Source: Halomonas sp. A11-A (lineage in GTDB: Bacteria > Pseudomonadota > Gammaproteobacteria > Pseudomonadales > Halomonadaceae). From it: 64,000 nt of DNA. The first letter of the stretch is position 1; each line of letters starts with the position of its first letter. Under the pieces are notes generated by a model that had not been told where the DNA came from, searched no databases, and saw only the letters and a list, made by a program, of their open reading frames with translations. The position numbers and the translations under genes are program-made. Shown here piece by piece: positions 54,103 to 62,968 of this stretch. The stretch spans positions 21,566 to 85,565 of the forward strand of contig NZ_QGTM01000012.1 in assembly GCF_003182195.1 (NCBI RefSeq), in the 5' to 3' direction.

Positions 54103-57100
54103 TGCGTCTCTCCGATCTTTCCGTCCAGCGCCCGGTGCTGGCCACGGTGCTGGCGCTGCTGATCGTGGCCTTCGGCCTGCTGGCCATGCAGCGCCTGCCG
54201 CTGCAGGAGTACCCCTCCATCGATCCGCCGGTGGTCAGCATCGATACCCGCTATCCCGGAGCCTCGGCCAGCGTGGTGGAGACCCGCATCACCCAGCCCC
54301 TGGAGGATCGCATCGCCGGGGTCGAGGGCATCGAGCTGATCACCTCCTCAAGCGAGGATGGCCGCTCGCGGATCAACATCGAATTCCGCCTCGACATGGA
54401 CATCGATGCCGCGGCCAACGACATCCGCGACCGCATCTCCGGGGCCTTGCGCAACCTGCCCGACGAGGCCGACCCGCCCGAGGTGCAGAAGGCCGACTCG
54501 AGCGAGGAGGTGATCCTGTGGCTCTCCTTGACCGGCGACGGCTACACCATTCCGGAGCTGACCGACTATGCCGACCGCTACCTGGTAGACGGCTTCTCGG
54601 TGCAGCCCGGGGTGGCCCGGGTGCGCATCGGCGGCGGTCGCGAGTACGCCATGCGGGTGTGGATCGACCGCAACGCCCTGGCCGCTCGCAACCTCACGGT
54701 GAGCGATGTGGAGAGCGCCCTGCGCGCCGAGAACGTCGAGCTCCCGGCCGGCTCCATCGAGTCCCGAGAGCGTCAGTTCATCGTGCGTTTGCCGCGCAGC
54801 TTCAACCAGCCGGATGACTTCGAGCGCCTGGCGCTGACCCAGGGCGCCGACGGCTACCTGGTGCGGCTGGGCGACGTCGCTCGGGTGGAGATCGGCTCGG
54901 TGGAGGACCGCTCGGTGTTCCGCGCCAACGGCGTGCCCATGGTGGGCCTGGGGATCCTCAAGCAGTCCACCGCCAACGTGCTGGAGGTCTCCCAGGGCGT
55001 GCAGGCGGAGCTCGAGCGGGTTCAGGCGAGCCTGCCGGTAGGCATGTCGCTCTCCCTTAACTACGACGCCTCGGTGTTCGTGGCCGGCGCCATCGAGCAG
55101 GTGGTGATGACCCTGTTCATCGCCATGGGGCTGGTAGTGGTGGTGATCTTTCTGTTCCTCGGCAACGTGCGCACCACCCTGATCCCGGCGGTCACGGTGC
55201 CGGTGGCGATCATCGGGGCCTTCATGGCCCTGGCCCTGATGGGCTTCTCCATCAACCTGCTGACCCTGCTGGCGCTGGTGCTGGCCATCGGGCTGATCGT
55301 CGACGACGCCATCGTGGTGCTGGAGAACATCCACCGCCGCATGCACGACTACGGGGAGTCGCCGCTGGTGGCCGCCTTCAAGGGCACCCGGCAGATCGCC
55401 TTCGCGGTGATCGCCACCACCCTGGTGCTGATCGCGGTGTTCGTGCCCCTGGCCTTCCTGCAGGGCAACGTGGGCCGCCTCTTCTCCGAGTTCGCCCTGA
55501 CCATGGCCGCAGCGGTGGCCATCTCCAGCGTGCTGGCGCTATCGCTGACCCCGATGATGGCCTCCAAGATCCTCAAACCGGCCCAGGATGACAGCCGTGT
55601 CGCCCGGGCCGTGCAGTGGCTGCTGGAGCTGACCCAGCGCCTCTACCGCACCCTGCTGGAGTGGGTGCTCAAGGCGCGCCTGGCGGTGCTGGCGGTCTTC
55701 GTGGGGCTGATCGCCGCCACCGTGTGGCTGGCCGACCTGCTGCCCAGCGAGTACACCCCTCAGGAGGATCGCGGCAGCTTCATCATCCTGGTCAACGGCC
55801 CCGAGGGCGCCACCTTCGACTACATCATGGACTACATGAACGAGATCGAGGCGCGCCTGGAGCCCATGGTGGAGAGCGGCGACATGGAGCGGGTGGTGAT
55901 CCGTGCGCCACGCGGCTTCGGTAATATCGAGAACTTCAACAACGGCTTCGGCATCATCGGCCTGGCCGACTGGGGTAGCCGCCGCGACGCCTGGGCAATC
56001 ATGGACGACGTGCGTCGAGAACTCGCCGGGCTGCCGGGCGTCCAGGCCTTTCCGGTGATGCGCCAGGGCTTCGGCCAGCGCATCGCCAAGCCGGTGGAGT
56101 TCGTGCTGGGCGGCGGCACCTACGAGGAGCTTGCCGAGTGGCGCGACACCCTGATGGCCCATATCCGCGAGGACAACCCGCGGCTGATCGGCCTGGACAG
56201 CAACTACCGGGAGACTCAGCCCCAGCTGCGGGTGGACATCGACTACGAGCGGGCCGCCTCGCTCGGGGTCACGGTCACCGAGATCGGCCGCACCCTGGAG
56301 GTGCTGCTCGGCGGGCGCAACGTCACCCGCTACCTGGACAACGGCCAGGAGTATGACGTCATCGTCGAGGGCGACCGCGCCAGCCAGGCGAGCCCGCGGG
56401 CGCTGGACAACATCCAGGTGCGCTCGGCGCGCACCGGTGAGCTGATCCCCCTGGCCAGCCTGGTGACCCTCACCGACTTCGCCGGCGCCAGCACCCTCAA
56501 CCGCTTCAACCGCATTCGCTCGATCACCATCGAGGCCAACCTGGCCGACGGCTACTCCCTGGGCGAGGCGCTGGAGTACCTGGAGGCGGCCGCGGCCGAG
56601 CTGCTGCCGCCCCAGGCCCAGAGCGACGTCAGCGGCGCCTCCCGGGACTTCCAGCAGGCCAGCGGCGCCACCACTTTCCTGCTGATCCTTGGCGCCCTGG
56701 TGGTGTTCCTGGTGCTGGCGGCGCAGTTCGAGAGCTTCGTGCACCCCTTCGTGATCATGCTCACCGTGCCCCTGGCCATGAGCGGCGCCATGCTGGGGCT
56801 CTATGTCACCGGCCAGTCGCTCAACATCTACAGCCAGGTGGGGCTGGTGATGCTGATCGGACTCGCCGCCAAGAACGGCATCCTGATCGTGGAGTTCGCC
56901 AACCAGCTGCGCGACCAGGGGCTGGCCTTCCGCGACGCCCTGGTGGATGCCGCCGTCACCCGCCTGCGGCCGATCCTGATGACCGCGGTGACCACCATGG
57001 CCGGCTCCATCCCGCTGATCGTGGGCAGCGGTGCCGGCTCCGAGTCGCGCATGGTGATCGGCACGGTGATCCTCTCCGGGGTCGCCGCCGCCACCCTCTT

Positions 57101-57215
57101 CACCCTCTTCGTGGTGCCGGTGGCCTACGACCTGCTAGCCCGTCATACCGGCTCCCCGGGCGACGTCAAGCGACGCCTGGAGGAGGAGATGGAGGCCAGC
57201 CGGTCCCAGCCGTAG
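54102..57215 (+). CDS. RND efflux transporter permease
   Basis: Inner-membrane proton-driven pump of 1037 residues, typical length. TM4 carries the proton-relay pair in GLIVDDAIVVLENI and TM10 the Lys in AAKNGILIVEFANQL. Closer to the MexF/AcrF-like multidrug (HAE1) group than to heavy-metal pumps. No outer-membrane channel gene follows, so it must use a TolC-type protein encoded elsewhere. Confidence 0.94.
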   Translation: MRLSDLSVQRPVLATVLALLIVAFGLLAMQRLPLQEYPSIDPPVVSIDTRYPGASASVVETRITQPLEDRIAGVEGIELITSSSEDGRSRINIEFRLDMDIDAAANDIRDRISGALRNLPDEADPPEVQKADSSEEVILWLSLTGDGYTIPELTDYADRYLVDGFSVQPGVARVRIGGGREYAMRVWIDRNALAARNLTVSDVESALRAENVELPAGSIESRERQFIVRLPRSFNQPDDFERLALTQGADGYLVRLGDVARVEIGSVEDRSVFRANGVPMVGLGILKQSTANVLEVSQGVQAELERVQASLPVGMSLSLNYDASVFVAGAIEQVVMTLFIAMGLVVVVIFLFLGNVRTTLIPAVTVPVAIIGAFMALALMGFSINLLTLLALVLAIGLIVDDAIVVLENIHRRMHDYGESPLVAAFKGTRQIAFAVIATTLVLIAVFVPLAFLQGNVGRLFSEFALTMAAAVAISSVLALSLTPMMASKILKPAQDDSRVARAVQWLLELTQRLYRTLLEWVLKARLAVLAVFVGLIAATVWLADLLPSEYTPQEDRGSFIILVNGPEGATFDYIMDYMNEIEARLEPMVESGDMERVVIRAPRGFGNIENFNNGFGIIGLADWGSRRDAWAIMDDVRRELAGLPGVQAFPVMRQGFGQRIAKPVEFVLGGGTYEELAEWRDTLMAHIREDNPRLIGLDSNYRETQPQLRVDIDYERAASLGVTVTEIGRTLEVLLGGRNVTRYLDNGQEYDVIVEGDRASQASPRALDNIQVRSARTGELIPLASLVTLTDFAGASTLNRFNRIRSITIEANLADGYSLGEALEYLEAAAAELLPPQAQSDVSGASRDFQQASGATTFLLILGALVVFLVLAAQFESFVHPFVIMLTVPLAMSGAMLGLYVTGQSLNIYSQVGLVMLIGLAAKNGILIVEFANQLRDQGLAFRDALVDAAVTRLRPILMTAVTTMAGSIPLIVGSGAGSESRMVIGTVILSGVAAATLFTLFVVPVAYDLLARHTGSPGDVKRRLEEEMEASRSQP

Positions 57216-57238
57216 GCCGCGGAACCGAGGGCCAGACG

Positions 57239-57272
57239 CGAACAGGGCCACCCCACGGGGTGGCCCTGTTCG
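57239..57272. terminator. Perfect 16-bp palindromic terminator between convergent genes
   Basis: Arms CGAACAGGGCCACCCC (57239-57254) and GGGGTGGCCCTGTTCG (57257-57272). It is 23 bp after the RND stop and 17 bp before the DUF3617 stop, so it can serve both strands. T-runs on either side are weak. Confidence 0.75.
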
Positions 57273-57289
57273 TTCGAGGCGAGGCGGGT

Positions 57290-57715
57290 TCAGCAGTCGC
57301 CGAGACGCTCGCCCTCGACCACGGTGTTCATCTGCATCTCGCCCATGGAGGAGTGCACCGTCACGTTGACGTTGCCCTCGACGCGTTCGCCGAGGAAATC
57401 CATGCGGCCGTCGATCTGCGCCTCGCCCTCGTCGGCGTGGCAGACCATGCGGTAGTCGATACCATCCGCGGAGACATTGTGCTCGACGAGTTCGCAGCCC
57501 TCCTCCACCTCGAGGAACTGGAAGTCGGAATCGGTCAGATCGCCCTGGGCGATGCACTCCTGATGGGTCTCGGTCTGGTCGGGAATCGGCACCTCGCCGG
57601 TCACCGAAGTGGTGTTGGTGAACTCCCAGAGCCCCGGGGCGATGTTGGGGGTCTCGGCCACGGCGGCCAGCGGCAGGGCCAGCAGGGCGGCGGCAAGCAG
57701 GGAACGTAACGGCAT
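57290..57715 (-). CDS. DUF3617-family periplasmic protein
   Basis: 141 residues with a signal peptide (LLAAALLALPLAAVAE) and the family's opening APGLWEFTN. Four mature cysteines. GGGAGA precedes the ATG at 57715. Function unknown. The 280 bp upstream hold no gene or signal I can support. Confidence 0.85.
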   Translation of the reverse strand: MPLRSLLAAALLALPLAAVAETPNIAPGLWEFTNTTSVTGEVPIPDQTETHQECIAQGDLTDSDFQFLEVEEGCELVEHNVSADGIDYRMVCHADEGEAQIDGRMDFLGERVEGNVNVTVHSSMGEMQMNTVVEGERLGDC

Positions 57716-57995
57716 GGGGTCTCTCCCGGTCTGTGAATGGCATGCCTCTCCTTCGGCATGCCGCCAGCTTACCCCGATCGACCGAGCATGCCCAATGCCG
57801 GCTAGCGCAAGGCGTTGCCGCGTCACTGCCCCTCGAGCCGGGAGGCCGACAGGTGTCGCGCCCCTACAGCCTCTCCGACAGGGTCGATGGCTCCCGTTTC
57901 CCCGTAGGGAAGGCCTGATCATGAACCTGACTCAGGAACTCCACCTGCGTACGCGGCCCCGCCTACGCCAGGAACCGCTACGACGAGAAGATGGC

Positions 57996-58778
57996 TCAGG
58001 TCCGCATGGCGCGCTGCAGCTCGCGCAGGTGTGGCGCCAGGTCTTCTGCCAGGGCGGCGACCGCGGGCCGGGCATGGAAGAAGCCCTGCTGGCGGGTGAT
58101 CCCGGCGCGGGCCAGCCATAGCGACTCCTCCCGGGTCTCCACCCCTTCGGCGATCACCTCGAGGCTCAGCTCCCTGGCCAGGCCGTGCACCGCCCGCAGC
58201 AGCGCCTGACGGCGACGGTCCTGGTCGCAGCCCATCACCAGCTGACGATCGATCTTGAGCTTGTCCGGCTCGAGTTCGGTGAGCAGGTCCAGGTTGGCGT
58301 AGCCGTTGCCGAAGTCATCCAGCGCCGTGGTGAAGCCCATCTCGCGATAGCTGTCGATGATCCGCTTGAGATGGCCCTGGTCGGTCACCCGCTCGGTCTC
58401 GGTGAACTCGAAGACGAGCCTGTCGGTGGGCCAGCCCACCCGACGGGAGACATCCAGCGTCGCCTGGATGCACGCCTCGGGCTCATAGACGGCGTTGGGC
58501 AGGAAGTTGATGGAGAGCCGCTCCTGCATGCCGAGGGCGCTGGCCATCTCGATCGCCCTGACCCGGCAGGCCTGGTCGAAGCGGTAGAGCAGCTCGTCGG
58601 TGACCTGGGAGAGCACGCTCCAGGCCGATTCGCCATTCGGCCCGCGCACCAGGGCCTCGTAGGTGGTGATCCGGGCGGAGGCCAGGTCAACGATGGGCTG
58701 GAAGGCCATGGTGAACTCGAAGGGCAGCTCGCCCTCACAGCGACCGCAGTGGTCCGCTACCCGCGCACAGTGCGTCAT
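57996..58778 (-). CDS. EAL-domain cyclic-di-GMP phosphodiesterase
   Basis: 260 residues, almost only an EAL domain: EAL at 41-43 (YEALVRG), then INFLPNA, FEFTETE, DDFGNGYANLD, KIDRQLV and EGVET, so the metal- and substrate-binding set is complete. A short N-terminal Cys/His cluster (HCARVADHCGRC) could bind metal or heme. Start ATG 58778 after GGGGGAAAG; a GTG at 58865 overlapping the upstream stop is the alternative. Same strand as, and right after, the LOV-GGDEF-EAL gene. Confidence 0.87.
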   Translation of the reverse strand: MTHCARVADHCGRCEGELPFEFTMAFQPIVDLASARITTYEALVRGPNGESAWSVLSQVTDELLYRFDQACRVRAIEMASALGMQERLSINFLPNAVYEPEACIQATLDVSRRVGWPTDRLVFEFTETERVTDQGHLKRIIDSYREMGFTTALDDFGNGYANLDLLTELEPDKLKIDRQLVMGCDQDRRRQALLRAVHGLARELSLEVIAEGVETREESLWLARAGITRQQGFFHARPAVAALAEDLAPHLRELQRAMRT

Positions 58779-58848
58779 CTTTCCCCCGCTGGAATCTTGT
58801 CCCTCGGCGCCTGGTGTCCTCTCGGCCCGAGTGGTCGTTGTGTCGTCA

Positions 58849-61800
58849 TCATTCAACCCTGCCACGCTCGATGATGAAACGCGACAGGGCCTCCAGCGGC
58901 ATCGGCTTGGCCAGCAGGTACCCCTGGAAGAGATCGCAGCCCCAGGCCTCCAGCTGACGCTGCTGGTCCTCGGTCTCGACCCCCTCGGCCACCACGCGAA
59001 GCCCCAGGTGGCCGGCCATCGAGATCATGCCCTGCACGATGGCGGCATCATGGGGGTTGGTGGTGACCTCGTGGATGAAGCTGCGATCGATCTTGACCTT
59101 GCTGATCGGCAGGTGCCGGAGATAGCTGAGGCTGGAGTAGCCGGTACCGAAGTCGTCGATGGAGACATCGATATGCATGCCGCGCAGCGCATGCAGGATA
59201 TCGATGGCCGACTCGGTGTTGTCCATGAGGATGCCCTCGGTCAGCTCCAGCTCGAGCTGCTCCGCGGGCAGCCCCGTCTGCTGAAGCACCTGGCGCAGAT
59301 TGGCCAGGAAGCTGGGGCGATGGAACTGCAGCGGCGACAGGTTGACCGACACCTTCACCCTGCCGACGCCCTGCTGCCCCAGGGCGACCATGTCCGCACA
59401 GGCGCGCTCCAGCACCCAGCGACTGAGCGGCATGATCTGTCCGGTGGATTCCGCCAGCGGGATGAACACCTCGGGGGAGACATAGCCGCGTTCCGGGTGG
59501 GGCCAGCGCAGCAGCGCCTCGACGCCGGCCAGGGTCCCATCGCGAGCGATCAGCGGTTGGTAGTGCAGCTCCATCCTGCCGGAGACGATGGCCTCCTGCA
59601 GGTCGTTGCGCAGCCGGACCCGCTCGCCCAACTGCTCGGTGATCTCGCCGGTGTGCCAGTGGTAGGCGTTGCGCCCCTGCTGCTTGGCCTTGTACATGGC
59701 CATGTCGGCCTGCTGGATCAGCTCGCGCGGCTCCGTCATGGCGGGGTCGCTCAGGGCGATGCCGATGCTGCAGGTCAGGTAGAGCTCATGGCCGTCGATC
59801 AGGTAGGGGCGCGCGATCTCCATCATCAGGCGTTCCACCAGGGCCAGCACCTGCTCCTCCCGGAGGATGTCGGTCATCAGCAGCACGAACTCGTCACCGC
59901 CCAGGCGCGCCAGGGTATCGCCGGGCCGCACCGAGGCCTGCAGACGCCGGGCCACCTCGCGCAGGACATCGTCGCCCACCGCGTGGCCCAGGGTGTCGTT
60001 GATCGGCTTGAAGTCGTCGAGGTCCACGAACAGCACCGCCAGACGCTCCTGGCGACGGATCGCGAGCGCCACATCGTGCTCGAGGCGGTCCTCGAAGAGG
60101 CTGCGATTGGCCAGCCCCGTCAGGGCATCGTGGCTCGCATGGTGGGCCAGCCGGGATTCATAGGTCTTCTGCGCAGAGACATCGTTCTGCATCCCCACGT
60201 AGTGGGTGATGCTCCCCTGGGCATCGCGCACCGGGGCGACGTAGAGATCGTTCCAGAACGGCGTGCCGTCCTTGCGATAGTTGAGCAGGGTGACGTGCAC
60301 CTCCTCTCCCCGCGCCAGCTGCTGCCGAATGGACGCCGCCGCGGCGGGATCGGTCTCGGCCCCCTGCAGGAAGCGGCAGTTGCGTCCCAGCACCTCCTCC
60401 TTGGCGTAGCCGGTCATGCGCACGAAGGCCGGGTTGACGTAGATGATGGGCACATCGGGCCGACTGGCGTCGGCGATCACCACCCCGTTGATGCTGCCTT
60501 CGACGCTGCGCTCCAGCAGCCGCAGGGTGCGCCGGCTCTGGTGGCGCTCCACCGCCAGGGCGGCCAGGTCGGCGGCCTTGTCGAGCAGCAGGCGGGCCGC
60601 GGCGTCGGGCGCCTGGGGCCGCGGCAGGTAGGTCCCGAAGGTACCGAGCACCCGGCCATCGCTGCCCAGGATGGGGACCGACCAGCAGGCAAGCAGGCCA
60701 TGGGCCAGCGCCACCTCCCGGTAGCCGCGCCAGCGGGGGTCTTCGGCCAGGTCCTCGCAGATCACGGTATCGCCGAGATAGGCGGCACTGCCGCAGGCGC
60801 CGACGCCCGCCTCGATCCCGAGGGTCATCACCGCGTCCCGGTAGGCAGGGGGCAGGCGCTCACCGCCCGCGAGCTCCAGGGCCGTGCCCTCCTCGTTGAC
60901 CAGCATGATCGAGCAGAGCGCCCCCGGCACCTGCTGCTCCAGCATGCGGCAGATGGCTTCCAGGGTCTCCTCCAGCGGCTCCTCCCGGACGATGCGGGCC
61001 TGCACGGCCTGCTGTGCCTCGAGCTGCTGGCGCACCTCGCCCAGGGCTCGGGTGCGGCCGAGCAGCTGGCCGGCCAGCGCCAGGCTGAACACCAGCATGC
61101 CGCTCAGCACCAGTCCACCGCCGGCGACCCCAACCGGCATCAGGGCGGTGAGCAGCCAGTCGTGCTGGGCACCCGGGTAGGCCTCGAGGGTCAGCTTGGC
61201 GCCTCCGGGAAGGCCGATATGGCGCCGGTGCAGCAGATGGTTGACGAAGACGCCCTCGGGATCACTGGCGATGCCCGGCCGGCGCAGCTCCAGCAGCGTG
61301 GCCCCATGGCGCTGGATCACGACGCGGTAGAGCCCGAGCTGCTGGCGCAGCTCATCGGCCAGCAGCTCAGGGAGATCGAACAGGCTCAGCAGCAGCCGCT
61401 CACCGGCGGGCACGTCGATAGCCATCAGCGCCAGCCCCGGCTGCTCGGGCTCGGAGAGCATCAGGCGCGGCTGGCCAAGGTCGACGCCCAGCCAGTCCCG
61501 CACCGGGGCCAGCGCCAGCGTTGCGGCCAGCCGCTCCTCGCTGACGGGGTCGTCCCCGCCAAGCCACTCCCAGCCGGACTCCGGGTGATAGAGGCCGACC
61601 GCCTTGAGGCTCGAGGCATCCTGCAGGTAGCTCTGCAGGTCACTCGCGAGCACCGCCGCGTCGAGCTCTCCCTCCGCGGCATCCAGGCGGTCGGCCATGC
61701 GCCGCATCAGGGTCAAGCGAGACACCATCACCTGCTCGGCATTGAGCTGGATGTTGTCCAGCAGGTAGTCGGCCTGGCGGTGGAGGGTCTCCTCCTGCTG

Positions 61801-62454
61801 CCAGCTCAGCATGAACCAGGCCAGGCTGCTGAGGAGGATCCCCGCCAGCCCGGTCGTCACCGCCAGGCGCCCCAGCTGCAGCGGGCGATCGCCGCGCAGC
61901 CCGGCCAGCCCCATCCCCAGGCCGAGCAGCCCCGTCACCGCCAGCGCCGAGAGCAGCTGGGCACTGAAGCGAGACAGTAGCCAGGGGCGCAACGAGGGAA
62001 CGATCGCCAGCAGGGCAACCACTCCGCCCCCCGCCAGGAGCCCTCCCCAGGCGATCCAGACCCAGCGGCAGCGCCCGCCAGGCCTGCCCACCAGCAGGCA
62101 GAGCGCCACCGGCAGCAGCAGCAGGGCCGGCAGCAGCTCCAGGCGCGGCCCGATGCCGGCCGGCATGAACCCCCGCGGAACCAGCAGCGCCTGGGCGAGG
62201 GTATGCAGCAGCAGGACCCCCAGCAGCCCACCGGCCAGCAGGCGAGCGCCAGCCCAGCCGGCCAACAGGGCCAGCAGGCCCACGCCCCCCAGCACCAGCA
62301 CCAAGAAGGCATCCGCCACCAGCAGCAGATGCAGCGGGGAGTAGACCAGCTCCAGCCAGGCCAGCAGCAGCCCGTTGATGCCGACGATGATGAAGGTGGC
62401 CGCCATCAGCAGGAGCAGGCTGTCCATCATCAGCTGGCGGGTGGTCGTGGGCAT
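58849..62454 (-). CDS. Membrane GAF-LOV-GGDEF-EAL cyclic-di-GMP enzyme
   Basis: 1201 residues. About seven membrane helices (1-210), a periplasmic sensor (~225-440) ending in a helix near 450, GAF (~480-650), PAS/LOV (~660-780), GGDEF (852-856, inhibitory site RPGD just before) and EAL (979-981, with DDFGTGYSS and EGVET). The PAS domain carries NCRFLQ with the photoactive Cys693, Asn725, Asn735 and Gln756, the flavin contacts of LOV blue-light sensors at matching spacing. Both catalytic domains look intact. AAGGAGG supports the ATG at 62454. It overlaps or closely precedes the EAL gene, forming a two-gene unit. Confidence 0.9.
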   Translation of the reverse strand: MPTTTRQLMMDSLLLLMAATFIIVGINGLLLAWLELVYSPLHLLLVADAFLVLVLGGVGLLALLAGWAGARLLAGGLLGVLLLHTLAQALLVPRGFMPAGIGPRLELLPALLLLPVALCLLVGRPGGRCRWVWIAWGGLLAGGGVVALLAIVPSLRPWLLSRFSAQLLSALAVTGLLGLGMGLAGLRGDRPLQLGRLAVTTGLAGILLSSLAWFMLSWQQEETLHRQADYLLDNIQLNAEQVMVSRLTLMRRMADRLDAAEGELDAAVLASDLQSYLQDASSLKAVGLYHPESGWEWLGGDDPVSEERLAATLALAPVRDWLGVDLGQPRLMLSEPEQPGLALMAIDVPAGERLLLSLFDLPELLADELRQQLGLYRVVIQRHGATLLELRRPGIASDPEGVFVNHLLHRRHIGLPGGAKLTLEAYPGAQHDWLLTALMPVGVAGGGLVLSGMLVFSLALAGQLLGRTRALGEVRQQLEAQQAVQARIVREEPLEETLEAICRMLEQQVPGALCSIMLVNEEGTALELAGGERLPPAYRDAVMTLGIEAGVGACGSAAYLGDTVICEDLAEDPRWRGYREVALAHGLLACWSVPILGSDGRVLGTFGTYLPRPQAPDAAARLLLDKAADLAALAVERHQSRRTLRLLERSVEGSINGVVIADASRPDVPIIYVNPAFVRMTGYAKEEVLGRNCRFLQGAETDPAAAASIRQQLARGEEVHVTLLNYRKDGTPFWNDLYVAPVRDAQGSITHYVGMQNDVSAQKTYESRLAHHASHDALTGLANRSLFEDRLEHDVALAIRRQERLAVLFVDLDDFKPINDTLGHAVGDDVLREVARRLQASVRPGDTLARLGGDEFVLLMTDILREEQVLALVERLMMEIARPYLIDGHELYLTCSIGIALSDPAMTEPRELIQQADMAMYKAKQQGRNAYHWHTGEITEQLGERVRLRNDLQEAIVSGRMELHYQPLIARDGTLAGVEALLRWPHPERGYVSPEVFIPLAESTGQIMPLSRWVLERACADMVALGQQGVGRVKVSVNLSPLQFHRPSFLANLRQVLQQTGLPAEQLELELTEGILMDNTESAIDILHALRGMHIDVSIDDFGTGYSSLSYLRHLPISKVKIDRSFIHEVTTNPHDAAIVQGMISMAGHLGLRVVAEGVETEDQQRQLEAWGCDLFQGYLLAKPMPLEALSRFIIERGRVE

Positions 62455-62733
62455 GAACCCTCCTTGGATTCGCGAACAACGCGCCGGCAACTCCACCGCG
62501 CGGTCAACCAGGGAAATCAGGTGATCATTCTGGCGAATATGCGCCTAACAGGGTAGCCCACTTCGCGCAGTGACGTATCCTGGATCAAGCCGCCTTTCGC
62601 GTTCGAGCGCGCGGCGGACCAGACTGGCAGGGTGGTGGCAGGAGGCCCCAGGGAGAGCTCAGGGAGGGAACAGGGGGGCCTCGCGCCCCGGCGCGGCGTC
62701 AGCCAGCGCGTCCGGACACCAGGGCCAGAAATG

Positions 62734-62765
62734 GAAGAAGCCGCTGATGGCTCAGCGGCTTCTTC
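62734..62765 (-). terminator. Orphan hairpin, 14-bp stem
   Basis: Arms GAAGAAGCCGCTGA (62734-62747) and TCAGCGGCTTCTTC (62752-62765), 4-base loop. No protein gene ends here on either strand. On the minus strand it directly follows the possible tRNA 3' end, as a tRNA terminator would. Confidence 0.6.
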
Positions 62766-62774
62766 GATATTCTG

Positions 62775-62785
62775 TGGCGGAGGAG
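62775..62785 (-). pseudogene. Possible tRNA (Ser-like) 3'-end fragment / attachment site
   Basis: The minus strand reads CTCCTCCGCCA, the form of a 3' acceptor strand with G73 (typical of tRNA-Ser) and CCA, followed 9 bp later by a terminator hairpin. No T-arm (GGTTCGAATCC) precedes it; instead AT-richer DNA starts. This fits the edge of an element integrated at a tRNA gene, but 11 bp alone is weak. Confidence 0.35.
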
Positions 62786-62968
62786 GAGTCCGTATACTAC
62801 TGATCCCGTGAAATGCAGAGAAGGTTAGCATCTCACTGATATTTTATTGCCGGATTAATAACGCTATGCATTAAAGCGAGAGCTGTCATTAGCTGTATAG
62901 ATATTTTACATTTGATCCCGCTAGCGCACGTTTCCCCACTCACCAGGCCTTCAGGCGGTAAAATCGTC

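Larger units (their letters stand above)
62455..62968. other. Intergenic region, GC-rich to AT-rich switch
   Basis: 514 bp between the divergent LOV gene and SDR gene. The left part (to ~62765) is GC-rich and ends in a hairpin; from ~62790 the sequence becomes AT-rich up to the SDR start. I see no convincing ORF. A short acceptor-like tRNA 3' end lies at 62775-62785. Confidence 0.7.

Noticed and set aside
57716..57995. Possible short peptide gene between DUF3617 and the EAL gene
   Set aside because: The only frame starting near 57921 continues into the antisense of the EAL gene and has no independent support.
62885..62912. Pho-box-like CTGTCAT...CTGTATA upstream of the SDR gene
   Set aside because: Spacing is 10 bp instead of 11 and the second half matches poorly; no link of the gene to phosphate.
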